NCBI GenBank assembly: GCA_902799855.1
Contig: CADCCA010000001.1
Span: forward strand, 8,699-72,698
Source: an uncultured Erysipelotrichaceae bacterium
GTDB taxonomy: Bacteria > Bacillota_I > Bacilli_A > RFN20 > CAG-826
Length of the DNA stretch: 64,000 bases
Direction: 5' to 3'
Below are positions 53,908-62,438 of the stretch, piece after piece. Position 1 is the stretch's first letter; every line of letters begins with the position of its first letter. A program made the translations under genes and the position numbers. The notes under the pieces are model-generated. The model worked only from the letters and a program-made list of their open reading frames with translations, ran no database searches and was not told where the DNA came from.

Positions 53908-55578
53908 TTAATTCTTAGTTAAAATAACTGGAATAACCATTGGATGACTACGTGTCTTATCGTATAAATAAGTACCAGTCACATCTTTGATGATGGTTTT
54001 AAGTTCAGCAAAGCTGGTTTTGGTTAAAAGCTTTTCGGTCACGGCTTTTTCAACAAGTTTCGCACAAGCATCGACATTGCGTTTGCTATGAGATGCTACA
54101 ACACCTTTCATCACAAGGAGTGGTGAATCAATAAGTTTATTGTTATGGGAATCAACAGTGATGGAAACAACGACCATACCATCGCTAGTTAAAATACGAC
54201 GGTCTGCCATAACTCCATCTGCTAAGCCCTTAATATCTTTACCATCAATATAGGTATTGCCGTGTTCAACTTGATATGCTCTTTTAACTTTACCTTTGGT
54301 AAGTTCAAGAACATCCCCGTTATCTAAAACGAAGCAGTTTTCAGCAGGAACACCAACTTCACTAGCGATTTGAGAGTGAATAAGAAGCATTCTATATTCA
54401 CCATGCATTGGCATGAAATAGTGAGGTTTAAAAATCTTTAAGACTAAACGTAATTCTTGTTTTGATGGGTGACCAGAGGAGTGAATGTCGTTAAGAATGG
54501 AATTTGTCACGACATCCGCGCCACATCTTGTTAATTGATTAACAACGTGGTCAATCATAATACCGTTTCCTGGAATGGCGGAGCTTGAGAAAACTACTGT
54601 ATCTCCAGGAGCAATATGGACATCTTTATGTTCTCCGTTAGCAATTCTACTTAGAGCCGCCATTGGTTCGCCTTGTGAACCAGTACAAATCACAACGATT
54701 TGATTGCTCTTAAAGTTTTTGATTTCATCAGGTTGAATGATTTCATCATCACTCATCTTGATATAGCCATAACTACGGGCAATTTCCATGGCTTTTTCCA
54801 TAGAACGACCAACGATCACAATCTTACGACCGTGCTTATTAGCCGCTTCACATATTTGTTGAATACGAGAAATATTGGAAGAGAATGTGGAGATGATTAA
54901 TCGACCAGTCGCTTTAGCAAAAACATCATCAATCGCATCAAAAACATTCTTTTCGCTTGGTGTATAACCTTCGTTTTCCGCATTAGTGGAGTCACTAAGT
55001 AATAAGTCAACACCTTCTCTACCGAGTTCAGCCATTCTTGTTAAATTGATATCTGGACCAATTGGAGTTAAATCGACTTTAAAGTCGCCGGTAGAAACAA
55101 TTCTTCCTTCTGGAGTATCAACAACCACACCAAATGAATCTGGGATGGAGTGGGTTACTCTAAAGAAAGAAACACCAAATCTATCAACTTTAACTTTGGT
55201 TTTTTCATCGTATTCGATTAAAGGTAGTTTATCGCTTAAGCGCATTTCTTCGAATTTGTTTCTAATTAATGCTGCCGCTAAGCGTGGAGCGTAAATGGCA
55301 GGAATATTCAAACTTTTAACTAAGAAAGGAATACCACCGATATGGTCTTCGTGACCATGTGTGATAAATAAAGCCTTAACTTTGTTACGATTATTTTTTA
55401 AATGTGTAAAATCAGGAACAACATAATCGATACCAGGAAATTCCACACCAGGAAAACGCACGCCACAGTCAATGATGACGATTGTTTCTTCATTTTCGAT
55501 ACAGTACATGTTTTTGCCAACTTCACCTAAACCACCCAAGGCATAAATAGAAACAGGCATAGAAATACTTTTTTCCAT
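53908..55578 (-). CDS. rnjA: Ribonuclease J (556 aa)
   Basis: A metallo-beta-lactamase/beta-CASP RNase. ALFITHGHEDHIGGIPFLVK contains the HxHxDH zinc motif near residue 73-78, SDSTNAENEGYTPSE and GSQGEPMAALSRIA are beta-CASP blocks, and PMHGEYRML the final histidine motif. The C-terminal dimer domain is present. It degrades and matures mRNA and rRNA from 5' ends and internally. AAGGAG lies before the ATG. Only one RNase J is seen here, so J1 versus J2 cannot be told. Confidence 0.93.
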   Translation of the reverse strand: MEKSISMPVSIYALGGLGEVGKNMYCIENEETIVIIDCGVRFPGVEFPGIDYVVPDFTHLKNNRNKVKALFITHGHEDHIGGIPFLVKSLNIPAIYAPRLAAALIRNKFEEMRLSDKLPLIEYDEKTKVKVDRFGVSFFRVTHSIPDSFGVVVDTPEGRIVSTGDFKVDLTPIGPDINLTRMAELGREGVDLLLSDSTNAENEGYTPSEKNVFDAIDDVFAKATGRLIISTFSSNISRIQQICEAANKHGRKIVIVGRSMEKAMEIARSYGYIKMSDDEIIQPDEIKNFKSNQIVVICTGSQGEPMAALSRIANGEHKDVHIAPGDTVVFSSSAIPGNGIMIDHVVNQLTRCGADVVTNSILNDIHSSGHPSKQELRLVLKIFKPHYFMPMHGEYRMLLIHSQIASEVGVPAENCFVLDNGDVLELTKGKVKRAYQVEHGNTYIDGKDIKGLADGVMADRRILTSDGMVVVSITVDSHNNKLIDSPLLVMKGVVASHSKRNVDACAKLVEKAVTEKLLTKTSFAELKTIIKDVTGTYLYDKTRSHPMVIPVILTKN

Positions 55579-55640
55579 TGGAATCTCCTTTCATTATTAT
55601 GTTTGTTATCTTTATTAATTATATCAATAAATATAAATAA

Positions 55641-56183
55641 TTATATTAATTCTTCATTCATGAGCACTTGATTTGGATTATTTTTATCAATGCGGTCATA
55701 GAAGAATAAACCATCTAAATGGTCATATTCGTGTTGTAAGACAATAGCGTCAAAGCCACGGGCAGTGATCACAATATCTTTTTTAGTTAATGCATCATAA
55801 GCTTGCATCTTAATCTTGTAGTAGCGGTGGGAATAACCAGGATGTTCTCCGTCCACGGATAAACAACCTTCCCCATCTTTTAAAGCGCATTTTCTGACGG
55901 AATATTCAATTATCTTAGGATTAACTAATTGATATTGCACTGTTTCGTCTTCTTTTTCATAGTAGACAACAAACATTCTTTTTAATAAGCCGATTTGGAT
56001 TGCCGCCATACCAATACCAGAACGGATATTGTGTCTGGTACTATAATCCTCATCTTGTGATAACTTTAAATACTCAAGCATATCATCCAAAGTTTTCTTA
56101 TCTTCTTGACTGAGAGGAAGCTCTACAGGGAGAGATTTTTTCTTCATAATTGGATTGCTATCTTTGACAATTTTCAGTTTCAT
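55641..56183 (-). CDS. def: Peptide deformylase (180 aa)
   Basis: Three defining motifs are present: GIGMAAIQIG (motif 1), EGCLSVDGE with the metal-binding Cys (motif 2), and QHEYDHLDG with the two metal-binding His (motif 3). It removes the formyl group of nascent proteins. The start MKLKIVKDSNP at 56183 is preferred over an ATG six codons earlier, because TATGAT lies 6 nt before it and no ribosome site exists at either. The mRNA is thus probably leaderless. Divergent from ylbF. Confidence 0.93.
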   Translation of the reverse strand: MKLKIVKDSNPIMKKKSLPVELPLSQEDKKTLDDMLEYLKLSQDEDYSTRHNIRSGIGMAAIQIGLLKRMFVVYYEKEDETVQYQLVNPKIIEYSVRKCALKDGEGCLSVDGEHPGYSHRYYKIKMQAYDALTKKDIVITARGFDAIVLQHEYDHLDGLFFYDRIDKNNPNQVLMNEELI

Positions 56184-56254
56184 AAACGTATCATAACACA
56201 TTTGAAGACATAAATAAAGTTTATGTCATTAGGAAAATTGTGTATACTAATGCT

Positions 56255-56614
56255 ATGAGTAAAGACATCTATAATCTCGCTTATGAATTAAAAGATTTGT
56301 TATCTAATGATCAAAGAGTAAAAACCCTTAATGAGTTAGAAAACAAAATGAATAATGATAATGAAGTCATCTCTTTAGCCTATCAAAAAGATTTAGCTTG
56401 CTCTAATTACAGCGACATCCTAAATCATTACGCTAGAGATTCAAAAGAAGCGAAAGATGCCCAAAAAGAACTCCACCAAAAGAAACTAGCGTTAGATAAC
56501 AATCAAATCGTCAGAAGTTATCTAAAATCATATATTGAAATAAGAGATCTTTATAACGAAATCAACGCTATACTTTTTAAAGGTCTTTACCCCAAACTTA
56601 AGGAGCGTCAATAA
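56255..56614 (+). CDS. ylbF: YlbF-family protein (119 aa)
   Basis: An all-helical YlbF/YmcA-type protein (YNLAYELKDLLSNDQRVKTL; LSLAYQKDLACSNYSDIL-like helices). In Bacillus, YlbF with YmcA and YaaT forms the complex that guides RNase Y and affects competence and biofilm. The ATG at 56255 follows TATACT by 6 nt without a ribosome site, so it is leaderless; the in-frame GTG at 56240 lies upstream of the -10 box. Overlaps rsmD by 1 nt. Confidence 0.75.
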   Translation: MSKDIYNLAYELKDLLSNDQRVKTLNELENKMNNDNEVISLAYQKDLACSNYSDILNHYARDSKEAKDAQKELHQKKLALDNNQIVRSYLKSYIEIRDLYNEINAILFKGLYPKLKERQ

Positions 56615-57159
56615 TGCGTATTGTCGGAGGAAAATATCGTCACCGTCTCATCTCTTTTCCCGATGATATGGCCCATACTAGACCCACAAAAGACAGGATA
56701 CGTGAAGCGGTTTTCTCTGCTTTAGGCGATATCGATGGGTATCGTGTTTTAGACTTATACGCTGGTAGTGGCGCTATGGGAATTGAAGCTCTTTCCCGTG
56801 GAGCAAAGCATACGACATTTGTGGATATTTCCTCTTTAGCGATTAAGACGATTAAAGGTAATCTTGATAGTCTAAAAGTTGATAATAACGAATACTCAAT
56901 CATTAAAAATAAAGATGTTTTAGCCATTGAATCTTTTAAAGACAACAATAAACAATTTGATTTAGTAATTTTAGATCCGCCGTACGAAACTGGTGAATAT
57001 GAAAAAATAGTGGAACTATTACTTAGTAATAGTTTGTTAAGTGAACACGCTATTATCGTCATGGAAGCCAATCGCAAGATTTCCTTAGATAATATTGATT
57101 ATCAAAAGAATAAAGAATACCATTATGGCGAAATCACAGTGTACATTTACTGGAGGTAA
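56614..57159 (+). CDS. rsmD: 16S rRNA (guanine(966)-N2)-methyltransferase RsmD (181 aa)
   Basis: MRIVGGKYRHRLISFP is the family N-terminus, VLDLYAGSGAMGIEALSRGA the SAM-binding motif and LVILDPPYETGEY the catalytic DPPY. It methylates G966 of 16S rRNA. AAGGAG lies before the ATG inside ylbF, whose stop overlaps the start. Followed 2 bp later by coaD, the common rsmD-coaD order of Bacillota. Confidence 0.93.
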   Translation: MRIVGGKYRHRLISFPDDMAHTRPTKDRIREAVFSALGDIDGYRVLDLYAGSGAMGIEALSRGAKHTTFVDISSLAIKTIKGNLDSLKVDNNEYSIIKNKDVLAIESFKDNNKQFDLVILDPPYETGEYEKIVELLLSNSLLSEHAIIVMEANRKISLDNIDYQKNKEYHYGEITVYIYWR

Positions 57160-57161
57160 GT

Positions 57162-57629
57162 ATGAGAATTGCAGTTTATCCAGGTAGTTTCGATCCCATT
57201 ACAAATGGACATTTAGAAGTTCTCAAAAGAGCGCTTAATATTTTTGACCGTGTCATCGTTTTAGTGGCCATTAACCGCGATAAAGATAACTCCCGCTTTT
57301 CCATTCAAGATCGCGTGGACATGATTAAAGAAGCGATTAATGATGAAAGAGTCACCGTTGATTCATATGATGGATTAACTGTAGAATACGCGAAAAAGAA
57401 TGGTGCCACTCACTTAATCCGTGGCCTTCGCGCTGTGACTGACTTTGAATACGAATTCTCTTTAGCGAGTGCTAACGATTTCATTGATTCATCCATTGAT
57501 ACAGTTTTCTTAATGAGCAAAGCAGAAAAATCATTCATTAACTCATCGATGATTATGGGCTTATATGAAAACGGCAAAGACGTCAGTGAACTTGTCCCAC
57601 CTTCAGTTATTAAAAGATTAAAGAAGTAA
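57162..57629 (+). CDS. coaD: Phosphopantetheine adenylyltransferase (155 aa)
   Basis: YPGSFDPITNGHLEVLKRAL contains the TxGH nucleotide-binding motif, GLRAVTDFEYEFSLA the pantetheine pocket and INSSMIMGLYENGKDVSEL the C-terminal motif. The reaction makes dephospho-CoA in coenzyme A synthesis. The length is normal. Second gene of the rsmD-coaD pair, and convergent with pgeF, whose stop is next to its own. Confidence 0.95.
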   Translation: MRIAVYPGSFDPITNGHLEVLKRALNIFDRVIVLVAINRDKDNSRFSIQDRVDMIKEAINDERVTVDSYDGLTVEYAKKNGATHLIRGLRAVTDFEYEFSLASANDFIDSSIDTVFLMSKAEKSFINSSMIMGLYENGKDVSELVPPSVIKRLKK

Positions 57630-58355
57630 TTACTTTAAAACGATTAAAGACATCAGTCGACCGACTGGTGTTTTTTGATAGGCAGAATATAGTCTTTCAT
57701 CGCTAAATGTATCGAGATTAGCAAAGCTAATTTGTTCATCCTTGATGCCTAATCTTTTTAAATCAATGACATTAGCGAGGCCATTATCGAACTCGTCACC
57801 TTTAATCGCATCTTCATATCCCGCTTCAATAATTTCTTTTTTTGAATTCTCATCAATTTTAAAAGACTGCGGCATACGATAAGGACCGATAAAGAACTTT
57901 AAGTCAGCAACTTTGACGCCTTCATCTTCTATGACCTTTTTAATAGATTTATAGGCCACATGAATTAAAGTCCCCTTATATCCAGCGTGAATAATACCCA
58001 CTAAATCTTTAGTTTCATCGATAAAGAAGATTGGCACACAATCAGCGTGGAAAATGCATAACGGCACATTCTTTTCATATGTATATAAAGCATCAACATC
58101 CACACCATCAATAAAACTATCTTTTCCTTTACCTAAATCTTTTAAAGTTACTTTGCTAATTTCATCTGAATGATGTTGATGAACAAATACAAAGCGATTT
58201 AGATCAATAGAAAGTTCTTTAGCCAAAGTTAATCGATGTTCTTTAACATCTTTTCCTTCATCAACTTGATAAGCCATGTTTCCAAGGCTAGTAGTGGTCG
58301 TTAAGGCTAAACACTTATTAGATAATGGGAATGAGAAATATAATTTGTTTTCCAT
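57630..58355 (-). CDS. pgeF: PgeF/YfiH laccase-domain purine nucleoside or editing enzyme (241 aa)
   Basis: FVHQHHSDEISKV, VPLCIFHADCVPIFF and GIIHAGYKGTLIHVAYKS give the zinc-binding His/Cys set of the multicopper-like fold. Family members correct cell-wall precursors (removing L-Ser mis-added in place of L-Ala) or cleave purine nucleosides. The start MENKLYFSFP at 58355 is preferred. An earlier ATG at 58376 lies within the terminator of the upstream gene. No clear ribosome site. Confidence 0.88.
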   Translation of the reverse strand: MENKLYFSFPLSNKCLALTTTTSLGNMAYQVDEGKDVKEHRLTLAKELSIDLNRFVFVHQHHSDEISKVTLKDLGKGKDSFIDGVDVDALYTYEKNVPLCIFHADCVPIFFIDETKDLVGIIHAGYKGTLIHVAYKSIKKVIEDEGVKVADLKFFIGPYRMPQSFKIDENSKKEIIEAGYEDAIKGDEFDNGLANVIDLKRLGIKDEQISFANLDTFSDERLYSAYQKTPVGRLMSLIVLK

Positions 58356-58364
58356 AATGATAAA

Positions 58365-58384
58365 GAAAAACCGCATGAGCGGTT
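58365..58384 (-). terminator. Intrinsic terminator after the 274-aa membrane protein gene
   Basis: Read on the minus strand, AACCGC and GCGGTT pair around a TCAT loop, followed by TTTTTC. It lies 10 nt after the stop of the gene ending at 58394. Confidence 0.85.
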
Positions 58385-58393
58385 CTTCAATAA

Positions 58394-59218
58394 TTAGTTA
58401 ATTCTTTCGCCGAATTTGTCTTTGTGAGACCAGCAATTCTTAAGTGTACGGGCTTTTTCTAAATCGGATGAACCTTCAACTGAGAAGATGACATCGCTTA
58501 AGCCTTCAACTTTTTGATTTTCTTTTTCGATTAAGTTTGCATCAGTGTAGTCGAAGAACATGATAAGTGGTGTGCTCATTGGACATTCATCTAAGCTGCT
58601 ATCTGGCGCAAAGTTTGAGGCATAATTGCTTTGTGTGTATTTGTTATTGATAGCATAGAATGTGTTTGGTAAATATGTACCATCAGTTAATTCTTCAAAG
58701 AAATCGTAGTGGTTGTTCCAAACCATATCGAATAAGTTTTCGTTATCGTCGTTTGTGGTATCTGTATAGATAACTTTGAGATTGAACTTACCATCTAAAT
58801 CAGAGAATTCAGCGTTTTTGTTGAATTTGTCTTTGAACATTTTGATACCGGTATATAAATCTTTAGCGGAACTATTGTTCTTTTGGACGAATGTTAAGAA
58901 GAATTTGTCGCCGCCAACGGCTTTCTTAACTTCTTCTTCATTACCTTCGTAAATGTTGGTGAATAATTTATCAACTTCAGAAGTACCAACGAAGTCGCCA
59001 GAATCAGCGCCTTTTAAAGATAATTGATATTGTGCATAGAATTTATTAGCAGCATCACTTTCGCTGAACCAGCTCTTCACGCCATCAATGATGTGTGGGA
59101 TTGCAAAGATAATAGCGAAGATTGCACCAACGATTAATAATGGTTGAATCCAAGCTGTTTCTTTAATCCAACGGCCTATTCTTGCGAAAAATCTACCGAT
59201 TGCTCTTAATATTATCAT
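58394..59218 (-). CDS. Membrane-anchored protein of unknown function (274 aa)
   Basis: A basic, amphipathic N-terminus (residues 1-22) is followed by one membrane helix (WIQPLLIVGAIFAIIFAIPH), and then about 220 residues that are likely outside the membrane, Asp/Asn-rich, with TDGTYLPNTFYAINNKYTQS and TPLIMFFDYTDANLIEKENQ. The pattern loosely suggests a thioredoxin-like fold, but no CxxC is present. AGGAGG precedes the ATG. Monocistronic with its own terminator. Function unknown. Confidence 0.7.
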   Translation of the reverse strand: MIILRAIGRFFARIGRWIKETAWIQPLLIVGAIFAIIFAIPHIIDGVKSWFSESDAANKFYAQYQLSLKGADSGDFVGTSEVDKLFTNIYEGNEEEVKKAVGGDKFFLTFVQKNNSSAKDLYTGIKMFKDKFNKNAEFSDLDGKFNLKVIYTDTTNDDNENLFDMVWNNHYDFFEELTDGTYLPNTFYAINNKYTQSNYASNFAPDSSLDECPMSTPLIMFFDYTDANLIEKENQKVEGLSDVIFSVEGSSDLEKARTLKNCWSHKDKFGERIN

Positions 59219-59420
59219 TTGAAAATGCCTCCTATATATTCATATAGCGTGATAATCTTACCACCCATACAATTTATTTTCAATAACAATTGAACTTAAT
59301 TGTCTCGCTAGTGTGCCTACGTGAAAGCACAGCAACGTTTTCAATTATACTAGAAAAAATAGTGGTGACAATCATATTTTGTTGTTTTTTCTAAAACAAG
59401 TCATTACAATATCAAGCGCA
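59219..59420. other. Divergent gene-free stretch
   Basis: Between the 274-aa membrane protein and the yitT-like gene. It has inverted repeats ACAATT/AATTGT and GTGC/GCAC, and a TATACT near 59347 that may start the rightward gene. No RNA gene was recognised. Confidence 0.35.
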
Positions 59421-60440
59421 ATGGTTAAGAAGAAATATTTACGTTTCAAAAAACAAATCGAAAATTTCTTGTTCGATCACTATATTGTTAAATCAATATT
59501 AAGTTACCTTGGCGGTTTCTTTGTGGCAGCAATAGCGGCTGCAGTTTTCGCCTTTGGCTTTGCGTGTTTTACGACACCTGCAAAAGAAAATGGTTTTATT
59601 TTAGCAACTGGTGGTGTTTCTGGTCTTTCTCAAATCATCGCTTTATTGATTGAGGTTATCCATGGTGAAACACTTGGTAATAACGTCGTTCAATCCATCG
59701 GTTATACTCTTTTCAATATTCCGCTTTTAATCTTTAGTTTTTTCAAGATTGGTAAAAAATTCACCATCTTTACTTTAGTAAACGTTCTTTTGTCTTCCTT
59801 ATTCATTCCAATGTTTACTGCTGGTGGAGTAGGAAAAGCTGTTGCAGAATTTCAATTCGCTGATGGCACAATGCCACTTGATCCAATTATCGTCAGAGTT
59901 TTATTCGCAGGTATATGTACTGGTCTATCAAGCGCATTCGCCTTTGCAGCGGGCATCTCATGTGGCGGTATTGATATTGTCGCCTATTATTTTGGCTCAA
60001 GAAAATCCACACAAGTTGGCAGATACGGTATCATTATCAACGGCTTTATCGTTATAACCTACGGTATTGTAAAAAGCATTAGCGCTAAAGACTACGCGTA
60101 TGGCGTGTATTCTGTCTTCTTCTCTATTATATATTTAATGGAAGTTGGCTTAATCATCGACGCCATCAATTTAAGAAATAAAAAGATCGAAATGCAAATC
60201 ATCACCAGCAAGGAACATATGCCTGAGATTATCATCGCAAACTTCCCACATTCAGCGACCATTGTCAAAGGAAAAGGCGCCTACTCTGGTGGAGACAAGA
60301 CTATGTTATTCATGGTTGTTTCCTCTTCTGAAGTGAAGAAAGTAGTGGCCATTGCTAAGAAGATTGATGAGCACGCTTTCATCACCGCCACACCGTTAAA
60401 ACAGGTGTATGGAAACTTCTTCATCAAACCACTTGAATAA
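59421..60440 (+). CDS. yitT: YitT-family membrane protein (339 aa)
   Basis: Six membrane segments fill the first 240 residues (GFFVAAIAAAVFAFGFACFT, GNNVVQSIGYTLFNIPLLIF, VLFAGICTGLSSAFAFAAGI, YSVFFSIIYLMEVGLIIDAI), then a DUF2179 domain with AYSGGDKTMLFMVVSS and a regulatory end VYGNFFIKP. This is the DUF161/DUF2179 YitT family of proposed transporters. The ATG at 59421 is preferred over a TTG at 59379. TACAAT lies about 10 nt upstream without a ribosome site. Ends at a strong terminator. Confidence 0.9.
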   Translation: MVKKKYLRFKKQIENFLFDHYIVKSILSYLGGFFVAAIAAAVFAFGFACFTTPAKENGFILATGGVSGLSQIIALLIEVIHGETLGNNVVQSIGYTLFNIPLLIFSFFKIGKKFTIFTLVNVLLSSLFIPMFTAGGVGKAVAEFQFADGTMPLDPIIVRVLFAGICTGLSSAFAFAAGISCGGIDIVAYYFGSRKSTQVGRYGIIINGFIVITYGIVKSISAKDYAYGVYSVFFSIIYLMEVGLIIDAINLRNKKIEMQIITSKEHMPEIIIANFPHSATIVKGKGAYSGGDKTMLFMVVSSSEVKKVVAIAKKIDEHAFITATPLKQVYGNFFIKPLE

Positions 60441-60456
60441 TTAACCTATAAAAAAG

Positions 60457-60479
60457 CCTAGCAGACCGCTAGGATTTTT
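60457..60479 (+). terminator. Intrinsic terminator after the yitT-like gene
   Basis: CCTAGC and GCTAGG pair around AGACC, followed by ATTTTTC. Confidence 0.85.
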
Positions 60480-60487
60480 CTTAATTT

Positions 60488-60578
60488 TGGCGGAAGAACA
60501 GGGATTCGAACCCTGGCGAGACTTGCACCTCCTAGCAGTTTTCGAAACTGCCCCCTTCGACCGCTTGGGTATTCCTCC
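60488..60578 (-). tRNA. tRNA-Ser (anticodon CGA)
   Basis: Class II tRNA with acceptor GGAGGAA/TTCTTCC, long variable arm, T-loop GGTTCGAATC and encoded CCA. Anticodon loop TTCGAAA gives CGA for UCG serine codons. Confidence 0.95.
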
Positions 60579-60676
60579 GTGAGCAATATTATAACATTTA
60601 TTATGGGTTTGGAAACTTTATTTATTTGAATTTGGACATCTAGTCAAATTCATTTGAACAAAGTATAATAGACTCT

Positions 60677-61771
60677 ATGGAATGGTTCAATTTCACTAAT
60701 ACTCCATTTGTTATCTTCTTCATTCTAGTAATCGTAGTGTTACTGTTTCTAACGTTCTTAATCGTTTCTCTTATTATCTCATATCGCCAAGATTACAAAT
60801 ACTTAGAGAAACTTAAAAACGAATCAACCACACTTCGTATTTTCATTTTAGATATGAAAAACAATTCAGTGGTGTATTTTAATCGTTCTGATTTAAGAAA
60901 CAAGAAACAAATTGATTTGAACACTTTCTATTCTCACTTCCACACTAACGACATTGACAAAGTCAAAAGTTGGATTTTCTCCATCTGTACTGACTATAAA
61001 TCAGCAGATAAATATTTAGAAGCCGATATCGTGATTAACCATGGAAGAAACACTTTCTTCTCACTTCTTAAATTATTAAAGTACGATCCAAACGAAGGCA
61101 TTATTCACCTTGAATCATTCGTCTTAAAATTCATCACTCCAAATAACGCTTCCAATAAAAAGAAAAAGAAAGCCCTCTTTACTGGTGTGGTTAAAAGAAG
61201 CACGATGGAATCTTTAATCGTCAAAGAGAAGAGTTTAAAAGGTTTTACCTTCGCTATTAGATTTTATTACATCAGACAAAAAGTCTTGTCCAACGATAAG
61301 ATTGAAAGATATATGATTATGACATTAAAAAATGTCATTTATCCATACTCCGCTAATCCACGTATCTCCCGTCAAATCATCGATACTGGTGATAATGAAT
61401 TATTATTATTCGATTTAAGAATTGCATCTCGCGATGAAGCGATGGTTTTAGCGACATCCATTGCCCACTCCATTAAGAAATGCATTGGTGTTAACGGCTT
61501 TGCCGATTCCATTAATTTCTCTATTGGTGTTGTTGAAAACGCACAATATTATCAAGATTTAGATTCGATGATTTTAAAAGCGCAAGAAGCTTGCATGTCC
61601 GCACAGCATCATGGCCAAGAAATACTTCTTTATCAAAAACAAGCCGCGCCACTTGTGGAAGATATCGTGAAGAAGTGGAAAACCTCATGCAACCAAATAG
61701 TTTACGCTATTTGTTTAGACCAATCTTTGATGTTACTAAACGCCGTACCATTGGCTATTTTGAATACGTAA
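60677..61771 (+). CDS. Membrane protein with degenerate GGDEF-type domain, frameshifted from its EAL half
   Basis: One membrane helix (FVIFFILVIVVLLFLTFLIV) is followed by a PAS-like region and a GGDEF-type fold (about 175-335) in which the usual signature is replaced (ISRQIIDTGDNELLLFDLRI) but SINFSIGVVENAQYYQDLD and ACMSAQHHGQEILLYQ keep the ending of the family. It cannot be an active cyclase. After VEDIVKKWK (about nt 61683) this frame runs into unrelated residues and stops at 61771, while the -1 frame continues as a plausible EAL domain. TATAAT lies 7 nt before the ATG and no ribosome site exists. Confidence 0.75.
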   Translation: MEWFNFTNTPFVIFFILVIVVLLFLTFLIVSLIISYRQDYKYLEKLKNESTTLRIFILDMKNNSVVYFNRSDLRNKKQIDLNTFYSHFHTNDIDKVKSWIFSICTDYKSADKYLEADIVINHGRNTFFSLLKLLKYDPNEGIIHLESFVLKFITPNNASNKKKKKALFTGVVKRSTMESLIVKEKSLKGFTFAIRFYYIRQKVLSNDKIERYMIMTLKNVIYPYSANPRISRQIIDTGDNELLLFDLRIASRDEAMVLATSIAHSIKKCIGVNGFADSINFSIGVVENAQYYQDLDSMILKAQEACMSAQHHGQEILLYQKQAAPLVEDIVKKWKTSCNQIVYAICLDQSLMLLNAVPLAILNT

Positions 61772-62427
61772 AGGCCTATAATACTCCATTTACTTCTTTT
61801 GCAGAAATGAGTAAATATGCTTCTAAAGTCAATATGAGCAAAGAGTTCTTTGCGATGATTGCTAGATATGTAGTTCCAAAGTTTGCCAGTGAAAAACAAG
61901 AGGATTATTGGCGATTATTTATGCTCGTATCTTTACAAGATATCGACCATATGGCGGAAATCCTTAATCAAATCCCACAATCTCATGATGTCCATCTCGT
62001 TTTAGTGTTCAACGAGCAAGAGATCAATGAAAACTCTGGCCATCTCGATCTTTTAAACGATTCCTTAAAAGCTTTAAGAACAGATGGCTTTGAACTCGCT
62101 ATGCTCATGAAAGATAAAAACCTCTTATTAGACCCAAGTGTCTATTATAATTTCGATTACTTCGTTGCTGGTTCAATGATGATTGGTGAAATTAGAAAGA
62201 ATAACCGTATTCGTTTATCTATTCACTCCCTTATTGAATCACTTCTTAAATACAATCGACCTATTATTGCCACCGACCTTGAAGGGTGGCAAGCCATCGA
62301 ACTCATCATTAAATCTGGTGTCAGCATTGTCTCATCAGAAACTATTTCGTCATCAAACGACATGCTTCTTCCACTTGATAAGAAGAAAGTCGAAAAACTC
62401 ATTACCATAGATGATAGTTATCATTAG
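61687..62427 (+). CDS. EAL-like domain, second half of the split GGDEF-EAL gene
   Basis: The frame opens near the AAAA run at 61679-61682. With one extra A there, the upstream frame would pass directly into NLMQPNSLRYLFRPIFDVTK, the usual start of an EAL domain. GYFEYV takes the place of GYEAL, and catalytic Glu residues are not clearly kept. LVLVFNEQEINENSGHL and TIDDSYH are further parts. It may be translated from the ATG at 61687 without a ribosome site, or the gene is broken. ProS follows after 11 bp with AGGAGG. Confidence 0.6.
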   Translation: MQPNSLRYLFRPIFDVTKRRTIGYFEYVKAYNTPFTSFAEMSKYASKVNMSKEFFAMIARYVVPKFASEKQEDYWRLFMLVSLQDIDHMAEILNQIPQSHDVHLVLVFNEQEINENSGHLDLLNDSLKALRTDGFELAMLMKDKNLLLDPSVYYNFDYFVAGSMMIGEIRKNNRIRLSIHSLIESLLKYNRPIIATDLEGWQAIELIIKSGVSIVSSETISSSNDMLLPLDKKKVEKLITIDDSYH

Positions 62428-62438
62428 GAGGACTTAAT

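Noticed and set aside
59219..59420. SRP RNA or other small structured RNA
   Set aside because: The GTGC/GCAC and ACAATT/AATTGT stems are short and the conserved SRP core is absent.
61670..61700. Programmed -1 frameshift in the GGDEF-EAL gene
   Set aside because: The AAAA run does not form a standard X-XXY-YYZ slippery heptamer in the first frame, and no stimulatory structure is evident.
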